Source: an uncultured Candidatus Saccharibacteria bacterium (lineage in GTDB: Bacteria; Patescibacteriota; Saccharimonadia; Saccharimonadales; Saccharimonadaceae). Taken from it: DNA of 64,000 nucleotides. The DNA is taken from the NCBI GenBank assembly GCA_948648655.1, contig CAPKVJ010000003.1:1-64000 (forward strand), read 5' to 3'. Both the position numbers and the translations under genes were made by a program. The notes beneath the pieces are model-generated. The model worked only from the letters and a program-made list of their open reading frames with translations, was not told where the DNA came from and ran no database searches. This document shows, in pieces, positions 7,250 to 15,819 of this stretch. The stretch's first letter is position 1, and the number at the start of each line of letters is the position of its first letter.

Positions 7250-8927
7250 TTAGCGGGCGACACAACGGACGGTGTACCCGTCGGATCTTTGACGACATTG
7301 GTTACTTGGGCGTACGTCATTAGAGGAACCGAAATATAAGTAGTAAGCATAATTAGAGTTGGTACCTGCTTTGTAACTTGTGGATGTCCAAGTATGATTT
7401 TGCCAGGCGAAATTATATATAAGAAAGATATTCGCTAGTGTTTGTAGATATACCAATTCCTCCTCCTCTTACAAAGTAAAGGGGAGCTCCAGCAATGTTA
7501 TATATACCGCTGGTAGGGTTTGGTATTGCGTTCGTATCGTCACTACTATTACTAGCATTAGAGGCAATACCATAAGCACTTAATAATGTTTCGAATGTGG
7601 AGTCCCCTGAATTACTAGGTAGCCTCCATCCCTTCGGGCAGATACTTCCTGTTGCATTCTGACCAGCTACAGTAATAGATCCGCCCGTCCCAGCAGTGGC
7701 AGTATTCCAAAAGTAGTAGTTGCCTATGAGATAGTGCGCATCATAAGTTTTATTATCATAGTCAACTGCGGAGTATATAGTTTGACCAGTATAATTAGTA
7801 TTTGGCACATTGAATACCATTTCTTTGGCTTCAAAAGTTGGTGACCAACTATCATCAACTCTTACTAAACCAATTTTGGTGCAAGTAGAGAAATCAGTGG
7901 TTGTATTATTGCAGCTCTTGCCATTGATTGGGGCTCCTAATATCCATTGGTTCTTGCCCCCTCCGCTTAAGTTCCATGAACGAGTTTCGTTTCCGTAGAC
8001 CCTACTCCCACTTAACTGTATAGCATATTCAGTGTCAACTGGTTTATATCTAGAGCTTGAATTCCAATCCGCCGTAATATCCGTATCACTCGCCTTTAAC
8101 CCAGCAGTAGTAATATCTAACGCTAGATTCTGTGTCATCCAACAGTTACCATCTTTGAGCCTAGAAATGTAATATTTCTGATTGTCACGCGAATCTATGA
8201 GTTGGTATTGCTGATCTTCGATCATACTACTACAGATTTCGGGAGTCATCTCTTGCATATAGGTAATATCGGAGATGTCTGGTGGTAAGGGATTGGCTAT
8301 GACCGAGATTAGGACGGTATTAGTATAATTTCCGGCCGGGAGAGCATTATCCACGTGTGCACCGAAGCCGAGATTATAGCGGAAGGTCTGTCCGCTGGTC
8401 GAGGCAGTAGTCTGTTCGTCAATCTCGGTAGAAGTTGTCGATAGAGCACGGAAGGTTGAGCTAGCGTTGATTGCTTCAGTGCTGAGTGCATAGCCCCAAG
8501 TATTACCAGCCATGCTGGTGCCAATTGTGTTTTGAGTAAGGGAGTTGATCGTCTGGGAGACATTTGTATCCGACTCATTCTTTAAGGTAGTACGATTATT
8601 GCCGGAATTTAGATAGAGCTTGTAGCCGGTTTTATTGTTAGTAGTGACGTTAAGCGTGGTAGAACCATAGCTTAACTCACCATTACCAGAAACGGTACTC
8701 GATCCAGTCGTAACATCTCCGCCCAGACCGACCGAGATCGTACTGGTGGCAGCTCGCGTTGCTGTGTCATCTTCGGCGGCATTAGCGAGTCCGGTGTATG
8801 TAGGTGGACAGAGCATGAGTGTGGCAATCACCAAAATTAGGCCAACACTACTATAGCCTACGATTTGCAAGCGTCGCTCGTCTCTTAATAAATAGTGCTG
8901 GGCTGGTTTGATGATAAATTTACTCAT
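7250..8927 (-). pseudogene. FISUMP-type surface protein, frameshifted near its lectin-like C-terminus
   Basis: Reads MSKFIIKPAQHYLLRDERR, a hydrophobic segment ending LMLCPP, a Ser/Thr-rich module with GYKLYLNSGNN, NTWGYAL and GFGAHVDNALPAGNYT, and then a FISUMP-like domain with DGNCWMTQNLALD and SICPKGWRLPS. Frame 1 stops at 7413 after YFVRGGGIGISTNTSEYLSYI; the rest (WTSTSYKAG, AYYLYF, DGYTVRCVAR, stop 7250) continues in another frame. The break falls at a TA run (7413-7422), and adding one TA unit would rejoin the frames, so this may be phase variation rather than decay. ATG 8927 is preceded by GAGGAAAGAGCC, 31 bases after the upstream surface gene. Predicted exported or membrane-anchored; the C-terminus is the module matched by the cassettes. 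Confidence 0.8.
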
Positions 8928-8958
8928 GGCTCTTTCCTCATTTTACTGTTTATAAATA

Positions 8959-9609
8959 TTAGAAGGGGTTTGCGATGACAGATATGACGACGCTATTACT
9001 ATAGACGCCGGATGGCAGAGTGTTATCAATGTGAGCTCCGAATCCGAGATTGTAGTTGTCAGTTTGGCCAGTGGCGGAAGCGGTAGTCGTGCTATGGATT
9101 CTGGTATTAGTGGATTGAACTTGTTTGAAGGTTGAGCTGGCATTGATTGGATCTGTGCCAAAACTATAGCCCCAAGTGTTACCGGTCATTGCACTGCCTA
9201 GTGTATTGGCGGTGATAGAATTAATGGTCTGCGTGATTGTAGTATCCGTCTCGTTGGAAAGAGTTGATTGGTTATCGAGAGTTTGCATATAGACAGCATA
9301 ACCAGTGGGATTGTTGGTAGAGATTTTCATGGCGGCTACCCCAGGTTGGAATTCTCCAGCATTCATTTCCATTGTCACTGTCGGGTCAAGGCTAAAAGAG
9401 AGATTGGAGGCGGCTTTGACGGAAACTTTAACTGAACCGGAGGTAGCTGCGTTAGTTTCTGGATTACTAATTGGGCAGAATGCTAATGCTCCTATTATGC
9501 CTAATATAGCTAAACTAGCAGTGCCTACGGTACGGTAAGTCTGCTCGGGCAGTTTTAGCCCGAAATGATGGGGTTGATGGTTTTTGATTTTTGGTGTTTG
9601 GTATTGCAC
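8959..9609 (-). CDS. Surface protein made only of the N-terminal module (no FISUMP domain)
   Basis: About 216 residues. It shares with the downstream gene a hydrophobic N-terminal segment (ASLAILGIIGALAFCPI) and the module GYAVYMQTLDNQ, GNTWGYSFGTDPINASSTF, NYNLGFGAHIDNTLPSGVYSNSVVISVIANPF. It stops where its neighbour goes on into the lectin-like part. I prefer the GTG at 9609 (AAGGAGG five bases upstream) over the GTG at 9642. First gene of a two-gene surface operon preceded by an elaborate leader. Likely a wall- or membrane-anchored partner or stalk; no enzymatic motif seen. Confidence 0.75.
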   Translation of the reverse strand: MQYQTPKIKNHQPHHFGLKLPEQTYRTVGTASLAILGIIGALAFCPISNPETNAATSGSVKVSVKAASNLSFSLDPTVTMEMNAGEFQPGVAAMKISTNNPTGYAVYMQTLDNQSTLSNETDTTITQTINSITANTLGSAMTGNTWGYSFGTDPINASSTFKQVQSTNTRIHSTTTASATGQTDNYNLGFGAHIDNTLPSGVYSNSVVISVIANPF

Positions 9610-9665
9610 GATTCCTCCTTGCGTATCAAAAACTTGGCGCACAACTTGCGTCTCTGCTTTTGATG

Positions 9666-9703
9666 TGTTTTATTGTTTGGCCACCTGCGGTGTCGCAAGA
9701 TGC
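9666..9703 (-). promoter_or_regulatory. Conserved 38-base leader motif, copy 1
   Basis: On the minus strand this reads GCATCTTGCGACACCGCAGG followed by TGGCCAAACAATAAAACA. The same 38 bases with a single C/T change occur at 55129-55166, upstream of the other FISUMP-type gene. It contains a small CACC-GCA-GGTG hairpin. It lies about 55 bases before the preferred start. Probably a cis-acting RNA element or protein-binding site for surface-protein expression. Confidence 0.7.
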
Positions 9704-9720
9704 TTGGGGCTAGATAGATG

Positions 9721-9815
9721 ACGGCAAATGCGCTAGGCTTACTAGTTTCCTAGAATATAATAAGGTCATTCTAGTTATAAAAAGGAACCTAAGCCATCAA
9801 GAGCGCATTTGCCGT
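9721..9815 (-). promoter_or_regulatory. Long leader hairpin of the surface-protein operon
   Basis: The arms ACGGCAAATGCGCT (9721-9734) and AGCGCATTTGCCGT (9802-9815) pair perfectly, with further pairing GGCTTA/TAAGCC. Inside, on the minus strand, TAGAAT-GACCTTATTAT-ATTCTA forms a hairpin whose loop start GACCTTAT recurs with a different stem at 55065-55088. No T-run follows, so it is not a simple terminator. It sits between the upstream RNA terminator and the 38-base motif. Confidence 0.65.
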
Positions 9816-9836
9816 GCTCGCTTCTTGCGCCAATAC

Positions 9837-10014
9837 AAAAAGCGACACCGCGAGGTGTCCCTACCTAATCAGTAACCTGAACAACATCTACAATAGATAT
9901 CAAAACATTTTACTTTAGCGGTGTCGCTTTATATGTTTTGATAATTTCTTGATAGTGTTATCAGGTTGATTAGTATAAAATGCTACCAAAAATTGGCTAC
10001 TTTTAAATAGGGAC
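9837..10014 (-). ncRNA. Candidate structured RNA C (promoter to terminator)
   Basis: A minus-strand promoter (TTGCAT at 10045-10050, 18-base spacer, TACAAT at 10021-10026) is followed by TGTCCCTA, which pairs with TAGGGACA directly before the terminator hairpin GACACCTCGCGGTGTC (9844-9859) and its T-run. Inner stems include CTAATCA..ACCTGA with TCAGGT..TGATTAG and ATCAAAACAT with ATGTTTTGAT. The terminator and overall plan match RNAs at 40.3 and 54.9 kb. It could be a trans-acting RNA or a riboswitch-like leader of the surface genes; the closing stem and terminator are adjacent and could compete. Confidence 0.65.
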
Positions 10015-10044
10015 AGTTACATTGTAACATACTTGTGCTAAAAA

Positions 10045-10083
10045 ATGCAATAAAATATGGCCCCGTGAGGCCATATTTTATGA
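10045..10083 (-). terminator. groL terminator
   Basis: On the minus strand TAAAATATGGCC-tcacgg-GGCCATATTTTA is followed by TTGCATTTTTT. It lies just after the groL stop and overlaps the promoter of RNA C. Confidence 0.8.
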
Positions 10084-10096
10084 AAATGTAGTTAGA

Positions 10097-11713
10097 CTAG
10101 TACATTCCGCCCATATCTGGTGTGGATGGGGCTTCTTTTTCTGGGATGTCGACGATAAGTGCGCCCATAGTAATAGCGGTGGCTGCGATGCTAGTGGCAC
10201 TCTGGACAGCCTCTTTGGTGACTTTGGCTGGGTCGATGACGCCAGATTTCTTGAGATCGACGAGCCCAGCTTCTGGATCCATGACGTTGATCCCCTGACC
10301 GTCTTTTGCTTTCAGAACTTCAGCGAGGAGGGCTTGGGAATTAAGACCAGCATTTTCCATGATATGGATGAATGGAGCTTGGAGGGCTTTTTGGACGATC
10401 TTGGCACCGTCGTTGTCAGCTTTGAGGTTGGTAGAAAGATTGACGAGCGTGACACCACCACCGGTGACAATACCTTCGGCGAGAGCGGCTTTGGTAGCGG
10501 CGACTGCATCGTCGACGCGGAATTTCTTTTCGTCGATTTCGGCTTCGGATGCGCCACCGACTTTGATGATGGCAACTTTACCGAGTAGGGCGGCAGCGCG
10601 TTTTTCGAGCTCTTCGCGTTCATAATCGGACTTGGCGAGTTTGGCCTGTGATTGGATGAGCTCAATGCGTGCAGCGACGGCTTTTTTGTCACCATTACCC
10701 TTAATGATAGTAGTTTCGTCTTTAGTGGCGATGATTTTGCCGCAGGTACCGAGTACTTCGAGACCGACTTCTTCGAGTTTCATTCCTCTATCGGCGGAAA
10801 CGACTGTGGCGTCGGTGAGGATGGCAATGTCTTCCATGACTTCTTTGCGGCGGTCACCGAAGGCTGGAGCTTTGAGGACTAGGGTATTGAAAGCGCCTTT
10901 GAGCTTGTTGAGTACGAGGACGGATAGAGCTTCGCCTTCGACTTCTTCAGCAATAATAACGAGGTCTTTGCGACCACTCTGAGCGCATTGTTCGAGAAGT
11001 GGTAAGAGCTCGCTAGCACTGGAGATTTTTTTGTCAGTAATAAGTACAAGTGGTTTTTCAAAGACGGCTTCCTGACGGTTGGTGTCGGTGATGAAGAAAG
11101 GAGAGGAGAAGCCTTTGTCATAGGTGAAACCTTCGACAATTTCTTGTTCCATTTCGAGGCCTTGACCTTGTTCGACGGTGACGACGCCGTCTTTGCCGAT
11201 TTTGCTGATGACGTCAGCGATGAGTTGGCCGATTTCTTTGTCGCCAGCAGAAATAGAAGCGACTTCAGCGACTTTTTTATCATCGCCGTCGATTTTTTCG
11301 GCGGATTTTTCGATATCTTTGATGATTTCTGCGCCAGCAGTTTCAATTCCCTTGCGGAGCTCCATCGGGTTAATACCAGCAGCGATGAGCTTGTTGGCTT
11401 CATTTAAGATATTGTAGGTCAAGACGGTGACAGTAGTGGTACCGTCGCCAGCGACTTTGTTGAGCTTTTGAGCGGCGGTTTTGATGAGCTTGGCGCCGAC
11501 TTGTTCGCCGAGATTCTCGTCGGTTGAACCGAGATCGACGGCTTCAGCAACGGTAACACCGTCATGAGTGATGGTTGGTGCGCCGTAGGATTTTTCGATG
11601 ACAACGTTTTGGCCTTTGGGACCGAAGGTTACTTTTACTGCGTCGTAAAGTTGTTTGGCACCGCTTAAAACTTTTTCGCGGGCTTGATCTGCATAGAAAA
11701 TTTTCTTTGCCAT
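10097..11713 (-). CDS. groL: Chaperonin GroEL (60 kDa)
   Basis: A 538-residue chaperonin that folds proteins in an ATP-driven double ring with GroES. Visible hallmarks: FGPKGQNVVIEKSYGAPTI, the ATP site VAGDGTTTVTVLTYNIL (about residues 82-98), and the GGG segment IVTGGGVTLV. The C-terminus ends MGGMY, shorter than the usual GGM-repeat tail. It is the second gene of groES-groL with a 12-base gap, under the CIRCE-like promoter at 12.0 kb. Confidence 0.98.
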   Translation of the reverse strand: MAKKIFYADQAREKVLSGAKQLYDAVKVTFGPKGQNVVIEKSYGAPTITHDGVTVAEAVDLGSTDENLGEQVGAKLIKTAAQKLNKVAGDGTTTVTVLTYNILNEANKLIAAGINPMELRKGIETAGAEIIKDIEKSAEKIDGDDKKVAEVASISAGDKEIGQLIADVISKIGKDGVVTVEQGQGLEMEQEIVEGFTYDKGFSSPFFITDTNRQEAVFEKPLVLITDKKISSASELLPLLEQCAQSGRKDLVIIAEEVEGEALSVLVLNKLKGAFNTLVLKAPAFGDRRKEVMEDIAILTDATVVSADRGMKLEEVGLEVLGTCGKIIATKDETTIIKGNGDKKAVAARIELIQSQAKLAKSDYEREELEKRAAALLGKVAIIKVGGASEAEIDEKKFRVDDAVAATKAALAEGIVTGGGVTLVNLSTNLKADNDGAKIVQKALQAPFIHIMENAGLNSQALLAEVLKAKDGQGINVMDPEAGLVDLKKSGVIDPAKVTKEAVQSATSIAATAITMGALIVDIPEKEAPSTPDMGGMY

Positions 11714-11725
11714 AATACTCCTTGA

Positions 11726-11980
11726 TTATAATGTTGCGAGAATGTCTTCTTCTTTGACAATGATGTAATCTTTGTCTTCGAGCTTGACATCGGTAGTTGA
11801 ATAATTTTTGGTAACGATTTTGTCGCCAGCCTTGACGGTTTTAACGTCTGGTCCGACGGATTCGACGATGGCATAAGCCGGTGTTTCTTTGGCTTCACCG
11901 AGTAGGATGCCAGATTTGGTAACTTCCATTGGTTGCTCTTTGATAGCAACCACGCGGTCTTGTAATGGTTTTAGTTGCAT
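11726..11980 (-). CDS. groES: Co-chaperonin GroES
   Basis: 84 residues, slightly shorter than the common 95. It starts MQLKPLQDRVVAIKE, has the mobile-loop region EVTKSGILLGEAKETPAY and VKAGDKIVTKNY, and ends KEEDILATL. It caps GroEL. AAAGGAG lies 7 bases before the ATG. First gene of the heat-shock operon. Confidence 0.97.
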   Translation of the reverse strand: MQLKPLQDRVVAIKEQPMEVTKSGILLGEAKETPAYAIVESVGPDVKTVKAGDKIVTKNYSTTDVKLEDKDYIIVKEEDILATL

Positions 11981-12001
11981 ATTTAACTCCTTTGTAACTC
12001 T

Positions 12002-12044
12002 ATGATAGCGCAGGATTTTGGCACTGTCAATAGTTGAGTGCTAA
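12002..12044 (-). promoter_or_regulatory. groES-groL promoter with CIRCE-like operator
   Basis: On the minus strand TTAGCACTC-N9-CAGTGCCAA (12018-12044) matches the HrcA operator CIRCE (TTAGCACTC-N9-GAGTGCTAA) fully in the first half and 7/9 in the second. It overlaps a good vegetative promoter: TTGACA (12025-12030), 17-base spacer, TATCAT (12002-12007). Repression by HrcA is the expected regulation; hrcA itself is not in the window. Confidence 0.8.
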
Positions 12045-12072
12045 AAAGTTGTGTTTTGATGATAGGTGGCGA

Positions 12073-12162
12073 ACTTGACAATCCTATAGTAGTTTTGCTA
12101 GAATGGGAATTGTTATATGGTTGTTATTTCCGCTTCTTGGCGGAAATAACTTTTTTCTTTCT
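12073..12162 (+). ncRNA. Short antisense transcript, copy 1 (promoter plus terminator)
   Basis: TTGACA, an 18-base spacer and TAGAAT are followed by GGGAATTGTTAT and then a terminator hairpin GTTATTTCCGC-ttctt-GGCGGAAATAAC with TTTTTT. The RNA itself would be only about 50-55 bases, starting near 12108. It overlaps the 3' end of the small ORF on the other strand (12124-12240). The same unit recurs at 38.0 kb with compensating stem changes. Confidence 0.6.
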
Positions 12163-12240
12163 TTTGCGCTTCACAAGGCTAATCTTTACGCTAGGGTTAA
12201 GTTTAGCTTCTAGCTTCAGAAATAGAAACTGTATTACCAT
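12124..12240 (-). CDS. Small basic protein (38 aa), copy 1 of a duplicated ORF
   Basis: An ATG at 12240 preceded by GGAGG opens a 38-residue frame: MVIQFLFLKLEAKLNP, then SVKISLVKRKRKKK, ending VISAKKRK. The N-terminus is hydrophobic and the C-terminus very lysine-rich. A diverged copy with the same start, length class and ribosome site is at 38029-38154. The stop lies inside the hairpin that terminates the opposite-strand transcript. Options: a small toxin with antisense control (type I-like), or a small ribosome-associated basic protein. I do not recognise the family. Confidence 0.55.
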   Translation of the reverse strand: MVIQFLFLKLEAKLNPSVKISLVKRKRKKKVISAKKRK

Positions 12241-12351
12241 AAGCAATCCTCCTTTCTCCCGCCCGACAAAAGATTGGACTATGCTAAAATTCGCCACCTT
12301 GTGCATGAGAGTAGCATATTATTGGAATTTAATACAAGCATGAGTGTTTTT

Positions 12352-12569
12352 CTACTGCCTATACTCTAACTAGCTAGGCAGCGGAGGGGGAAGGCATTAT
12401 AGTGACCATCATAACTGGAAGGGTTTAATGTATCTGGTGTTATGTATAATGTGAAAATGTGGGTACCATTTGTGTAAGGTAAAGACGACCAATAAGCTCC
12501 GATCTGACTAGACTGTCGCAATAAACCATTCCCTTCCCAACCATTAACTCGCCCGCTGCGCACAAAGTA
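12352..12569 (-). repeat. Cassette 2: silent VRSG...PLRCLAS module
   Basis: Minus-strand cassette with both conserved ends. The variable part reads RVNGWEGNGLLRQSSQIGA, then YWSSLPY, FTLYI, LNPSS and AFPLRCLAS. The 3' tail has CTGCCT where most have CTACCT. It lies directly downstream of the small-ORF/antisense unit, as does the cassette pair near 38 kb. Confidence 0.85.
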
Positions 12570-12649
12570 GGTGTTTCTGATGTATTTGGGGAGTTTTGGT
12601 GATGTTGAAGCTACTTTAGGAAGAATGCTGGCGCAGTGATTGATAAATA

Positions 12650-13051
12650 TTATGAATAGTTGGGGATATTTAGAATAATGATAAGAAGAATCCCCAATAA
12701 TAGCAGTATTAGAGGGATTGAGAAAAGTATTAATAATACATAATGCATTTTAGGAACTTTGGTTTGTTTGAAGATAGATATGCTTATAAGTAATCCGATG
12801 ATGCCCGATACAATACTGCTGATTGGTAAGAGCAGGACAACAATCTGAAGAATTTGTACACTTAACGGTTTGTTGGGGCCATCATATATTTGGCCCATCA
12901 GAGCTATCATGAATGTGATTGGAGTTGAAACTAGGGCTGCTAGGCTGTAGATTAGAATTCCGATTCCTAATATGATGTGTGCTGGTTGAGGCTGTATAGC
13001 TTTGTAAAGCGAATTGGTGGTTGAGATGTTGCCCTGAAGTCTATTTCGCAT
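12650..13051 (-). CDS. Small polytopic membrane protein, unknown
   Basis: From MRNRLQGN it is 133 residues with three hydrophobic stretches: ILGIGILIYSLAALV, ILQIVVLLLPISSIVSGIIG and YVLLILFSIPLILLLLGIL. I prefer ATG 13051 over the earlier in-frame ATG because TACAAT lies about 7 bases before it, giving a leaderless message. No family recognised. Divergent from the next gene with back-to-back promoters. Confidence 0.6.
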   Translation of the reverse strand: MRNRLQGNISTTNSLYKAIQPQPAHIILGIGILIYSLAALVSTPITFMIALMGQIYDGPNKPLSVQILQIVVLLLPISSIVSGIIGLLISISIFKQTKVPKMHYVLLILFSIPLILLLLGILLIIILNIPNYS

Positions 13052-13099
13052 ATGTATATTGTAGCATAGTTTATGCGTGGGATATAGTATAATCATTAT

Positions 13100-13735
13100 A
13101 TGAGAACGAAGAAGATTATTTGTGTAGTATTAGTAGTGTTAGTCTTGTTTGTGGGCTTGGCAGTGTATATTTATATTGATAGTGGTAGTATAGATAGCAC
13201 GCCATCAATGGTAATATACTTGAGGAAATATGCGGGGTGGGATATAAAAGAGATTTCTTCGCGGAAGTCTAAAGAGGACGGCTATGAGGTAGTTGATACG
13301 TATTTTGATATGAATGGCAAATATCGGTTCCACTATATTTGTAAAAATCGACCTGGATTAAAGATAAATGATAGCCAGATTGGTTGTACTTATTATTTTG
13401 ATGATGGAGATCGAAGTGGTTATTCGACGTTTTTTGACTATTTCAATGAGAAAAATGAGGGAGCTGTTGAAGATTTAATTGCAGATTTCGATGGTATAAC
13501 GGGGAATACTGACTGGATTGGTGTGTCAACTAATAGTGAGTTGAGAGAGTTTTTTGATGCATATTTGGAATTACCGGAGGTAGCAGATTTTTATCGGGTG
13601 TGTTTTGAACGTAGGAATAGTCGCGATTATTATGAATTTGAGTTGAGCTGTAATGAGAATTTTTTGAGAATGGGATCAAAAAATTCACCACAAACTCTTT
13701 TTGACTGGGCGGTTGAACATAATATTAGGCCATGA
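13100..13735 (+). CDS. Single-pass membrane-anchored protein, unknown
   Basis: 211 residues. N-terminal anchor IICVVLVVLVLFVGLAVYIYI (about 5-25), then a soluble domain rich in Asp, Tyr and Phe with cysteines at CKNRPG, GCTYYF, VCFERR and SCNENF, which could form disulfides outside the cell. TATAAT ends 9 bases before the ATG, so translation is probably leaderless. No homologue recognised. Confidence 0.65.
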   Translation: MRTKKIICVVLVVLVLFVGLAVYIYIDSGSIDSTPSMVIYLRKYAGWDIKEISSRKSKEDGYEVVDTYFDMNGKYRFHYICKNRPGLKINDSQIGCTYYFDDGDRSGYSTFFDYFNEKNEGAVEDLIADFDGITGNTDWIGVSTNSELREFFDAYLELPEVADFYRVCFERRNSRDYYEFELSCNENFLRMGSKNSPQTLFDWAVEHNIRP

Positions 13736-13788
13736 GATTTGGGGTGCTACTGGTTGGAGGGTGGCAGGGTTTATAGTATAATGTAGTT

Positions 13789-15075
13789 ATGAGTCTGAAG
13801 AGTAAATTGGAGAAGATTCCGGGTTATAATTCCCTTGTGAAGCCGTTGCACTTCTTACAGGCAGTGGTAGCAGAAGCGAAGAATGGTTGGCCGGCGAAGA
13901 AGTTACGGGTGATTGCTGTGACGGGCACAAATGGCAAGACGACGACGAGTTTTATGATTTGGAAAATGTTGAATACGGCAGGTTACAAAACTGGTCTACT
14001 GACAACGGTGGGATGGAGCGAGAATGGGAAGGATCTGCACGAGCAAGTCGAGCATATGACGACAGAGCGAGTGGAGATCCTGGCTGAACGGATGAGAAAA
14101 GTGCGTGAGGCGAAAGCGGAATTTCTAGTACTAGAGATTACGTCACATGCTTTGAGTCAGTTTCGGGCGCTGGGGGTGCCGATTGAGGTTGCGGTGTTTA
14201 CGAATATTACACCAGAACATTTAGATTACCATAAGACATTTGCAAGATATCGGGCGGCGAAAGCGAAGCTGTTTCGGAAAGCGAAGTTTGGGGTATTGAA
14301 CGCAGATGACGAGAATGTGGAGTGGTTTGAGAAGGCTTGCGGGGCGGGAAAATATATCACATATGGTATAAATAAGGGTGATTTTCGTGCAAAAGATGTA
14401 GAAATGAATGATTCTGGGGTAAAATATGCATGTTGTGATATAAAGAATGGTGACAAGAGTCTGGAGATTAAGACGCAGATTCCGGGTGAATTTAATGTCT
14501 ATAATTCCCTAGCGGCGGTGGTAGTTGGGAAGAAACTTGGTTTGAAAGATAAAGAAATTGAGGCGGGAATTCGGGCGCTAGAAGCAGTGGAAGGGCGGAT
14601 GACGCGCGTGAAAGCAGGGCAGGATTTTGAGGTGATTGTGGACTATGCACATCAGCCGGATGCATTGCAGAAAGTGTTTGATAGCGTGAGGAGTGAAAAG
14701 AAGCGTAAGATTATTTCGGTACATGGGGGTGCGGGGCGAAGAGATCATGGTACCCGTGAGTCGCGGGGTGAGATATTGGGGCGAGAGAGCGATATCGTGA
14801 TTATTACGGAGGATGATACGCGAGATGAGGATCCAGAGGAGATTGCGGCGATGTTTGTTAAGGGAGCAGAGAGGACCGGCAAGAAGTTGGGTGAGGATTT
14901 GTTTGTGGAGCTGGATCGAGAAAAAGCAATTCGTAAGGCAATTGGACTAGCAAATAAGGGAGATCTGGTGCTAGTACTAGGTAAAGGGCATGAAAAGACA
15001 ATCTTGCGCGGAGATGGGGCGGTGCCTTTTGAAGACATTAAGGTGGCGAGAAAGGTGCTAGAGGAAAATGATTGA
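13789..15075 (+). CDS. murE: UDP-N-acetylmuramyl-tripeptide synthetase (MurE-type Mur ligase)
   Basis: A 428-residue Mur ligase that adds the third amino acid to the peptidoglycan stem peptide. It has the P-loop VTGTNGKTTTSFMIWK (about residues 43-58), SHALSQFRALG and NITPEHLDYHKTFARY (UDP-MurNAc-peptide and Mg sites), VDYAHQPDAL, and GHEKTI near the end. The specificity loop reads EDDTRDEDPEEI, close to the DNPR loop of diaminopimelate-adding enzymes, so the incoming amino acid could be meso-DAP; this is inference. The N-terminal domain is short. TATAAT lies 7-8 bases before ATG 13789. Overlaps the NUDIX gene by 8 bases. Confidence 0.93.
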   Translation: MSLKSKLEKIPGYNSLVKPLHFLQAVVAEAKNGWPAKKLRVIAVTGTNGKTTTSFMIWKMLNTAGYKTGLLTTVGWSENGKDLHEQVEHMTTERVEILAERMRKVREAKAEFLVLEITSHALSQFRALGVPIEVAVFTNITPEHLDYHKTFARYRAAKAKLFRKAKFGVLNADDENVEWFEKACGAGKYITYGINKGDFRAKDVEMNDSGVKYACCDIKNGDKSLEIKTQIPGEFNVYNSLAAVVVGKKLGLKDKEIEAGIRALEAVEGRMTRVKAGQDFEVIVDYAHQPDALQKVFDSVRSEKKRKIISVHGGAGRRDHGTRESRGEILGRESDIVIITEDDTRDEDPEEIAAMFVKGAERTGKKLGEDLFVELDREKAIRKAIGLANKGDLVLVLGKGHEKTILRGDGAVPFEDIKVARKVLEEND

Positions 15076-15616
15076 GCTAATTGACGTCTTGAACGAAAAC
15101 GGGGTGAAGACGGGCGAGGTAGCGACGCGCGATGAAGTGCATGAAAAAGGATTGTGGCATAGATCGATTGTGGTGGCGATTTTGGATAAGAATAATCGGA
15201 TTTTGCTGCAGAAGCGTAGCGCAAATAAGGAGAAGAATGCTGGGATGTGGGATATTTCGGCGGCGGGACATTTGAGTGCGGGTCAGGATTCAGTTTCGGC
15301 AGCGGCGCGAGAGATTAATGAAGAAGTGAGTATAAATTTGGACTATAGGATTGAGGTAAAAGATTTTCGGTTTATGTATTCTTTTCGACGAGAAGAAGTG
15401 TTCGGGGGGGGGGCGTTTATTGAGCGGCAATTTTATGATTTCTTTGTGTTGAGGCAAGAAGGTTTGGATCTCGGCAAAATTCAGTTTCAGACGTCGGAGG
15501 TGCAAGATATTAAGCTCTGCACGATGAGTGAATTAAGAGCGATGATTGAAAAGAAACAGATTGTGGATCGTCCGGAAGTTTATGGGGAATTGGAGAGTTA
15601 TTTGTATAGGATGTAG
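15068..15616 (+). CDS. NUDIX hydrolase, IPP-isomerase-like subgroup
   Basis: 182 residues. Starts MIELIDVLNENGVKTGEVATRDEVHEKG style, and the NUDIX box is GHLSAGQDSVSAAAREINEE (about residues 66-85) with the REINEE core intact. The N-terminal layout (LIDVLNENG, WHRSIVVAILD) resembles NUDIX proteins annotated as isopentenyl-diphosphate isomerase-like or YfcD-like. Substrate unknown; a nucleotide or isoprenyl diphosphate is possible. A run of eight G (15405-15412) is a potential slippage site within the gene. Overlaps murE. Confidence 0.85.
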   Translation: MIELIDVLNENGVKTGEVATRDEVHEKGLWHRSIVVAILDKNNRILLQKRSANKEKNAGMWDISAAGHLSAGQDSVSAAAREINEEVSINLDYRIEVKDFRFMYSFRREEVFGGGAFIERQFYDFFVLRQEGLDLGKIQFQTSEVQDIKLCTMSELRAMIEKKQIVDRPEVYGELESYLYRM

Positions 15617-15621
15617 GGGGA

Positions 15622-15819
15622 TTAGCCTTTGAAGCCGATGAGGGCAAGAATGAGAGTGGCGATACCGCTAATGCTGGTGAGGATAATGATATTGTCGCTG
15701 GAATAGTTTTCAATCATGCAAAGAATAGCTATGCCTAGCCAGAGTATGAAAATAACGAGTGCTGTCCAGGGGTAGCGAATATGAAGGATGAGGTTTTTGG
15801 TGAAGTTGGTTTTGTTCAT
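15622..15819 (-). CDS. Small two-helix membrane protein (65 aa)
   Basis: MNKTNFTKNLILHIRYP, then two hydrophobic segments (TALVIFILWLGIAILCMI and IIILTSISGIATLILALIG). The start overlaps the stop of the upstream AarF-like gene, so the two are probably co-transcribed. Function unknown. Confidence 0.6.
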   Translation of the reverse strand: MNKTNFTKNLILHIRYPWTALVIFILWLGIAILCMIENYSSDNIIILTSISGIATLILALIGFKG

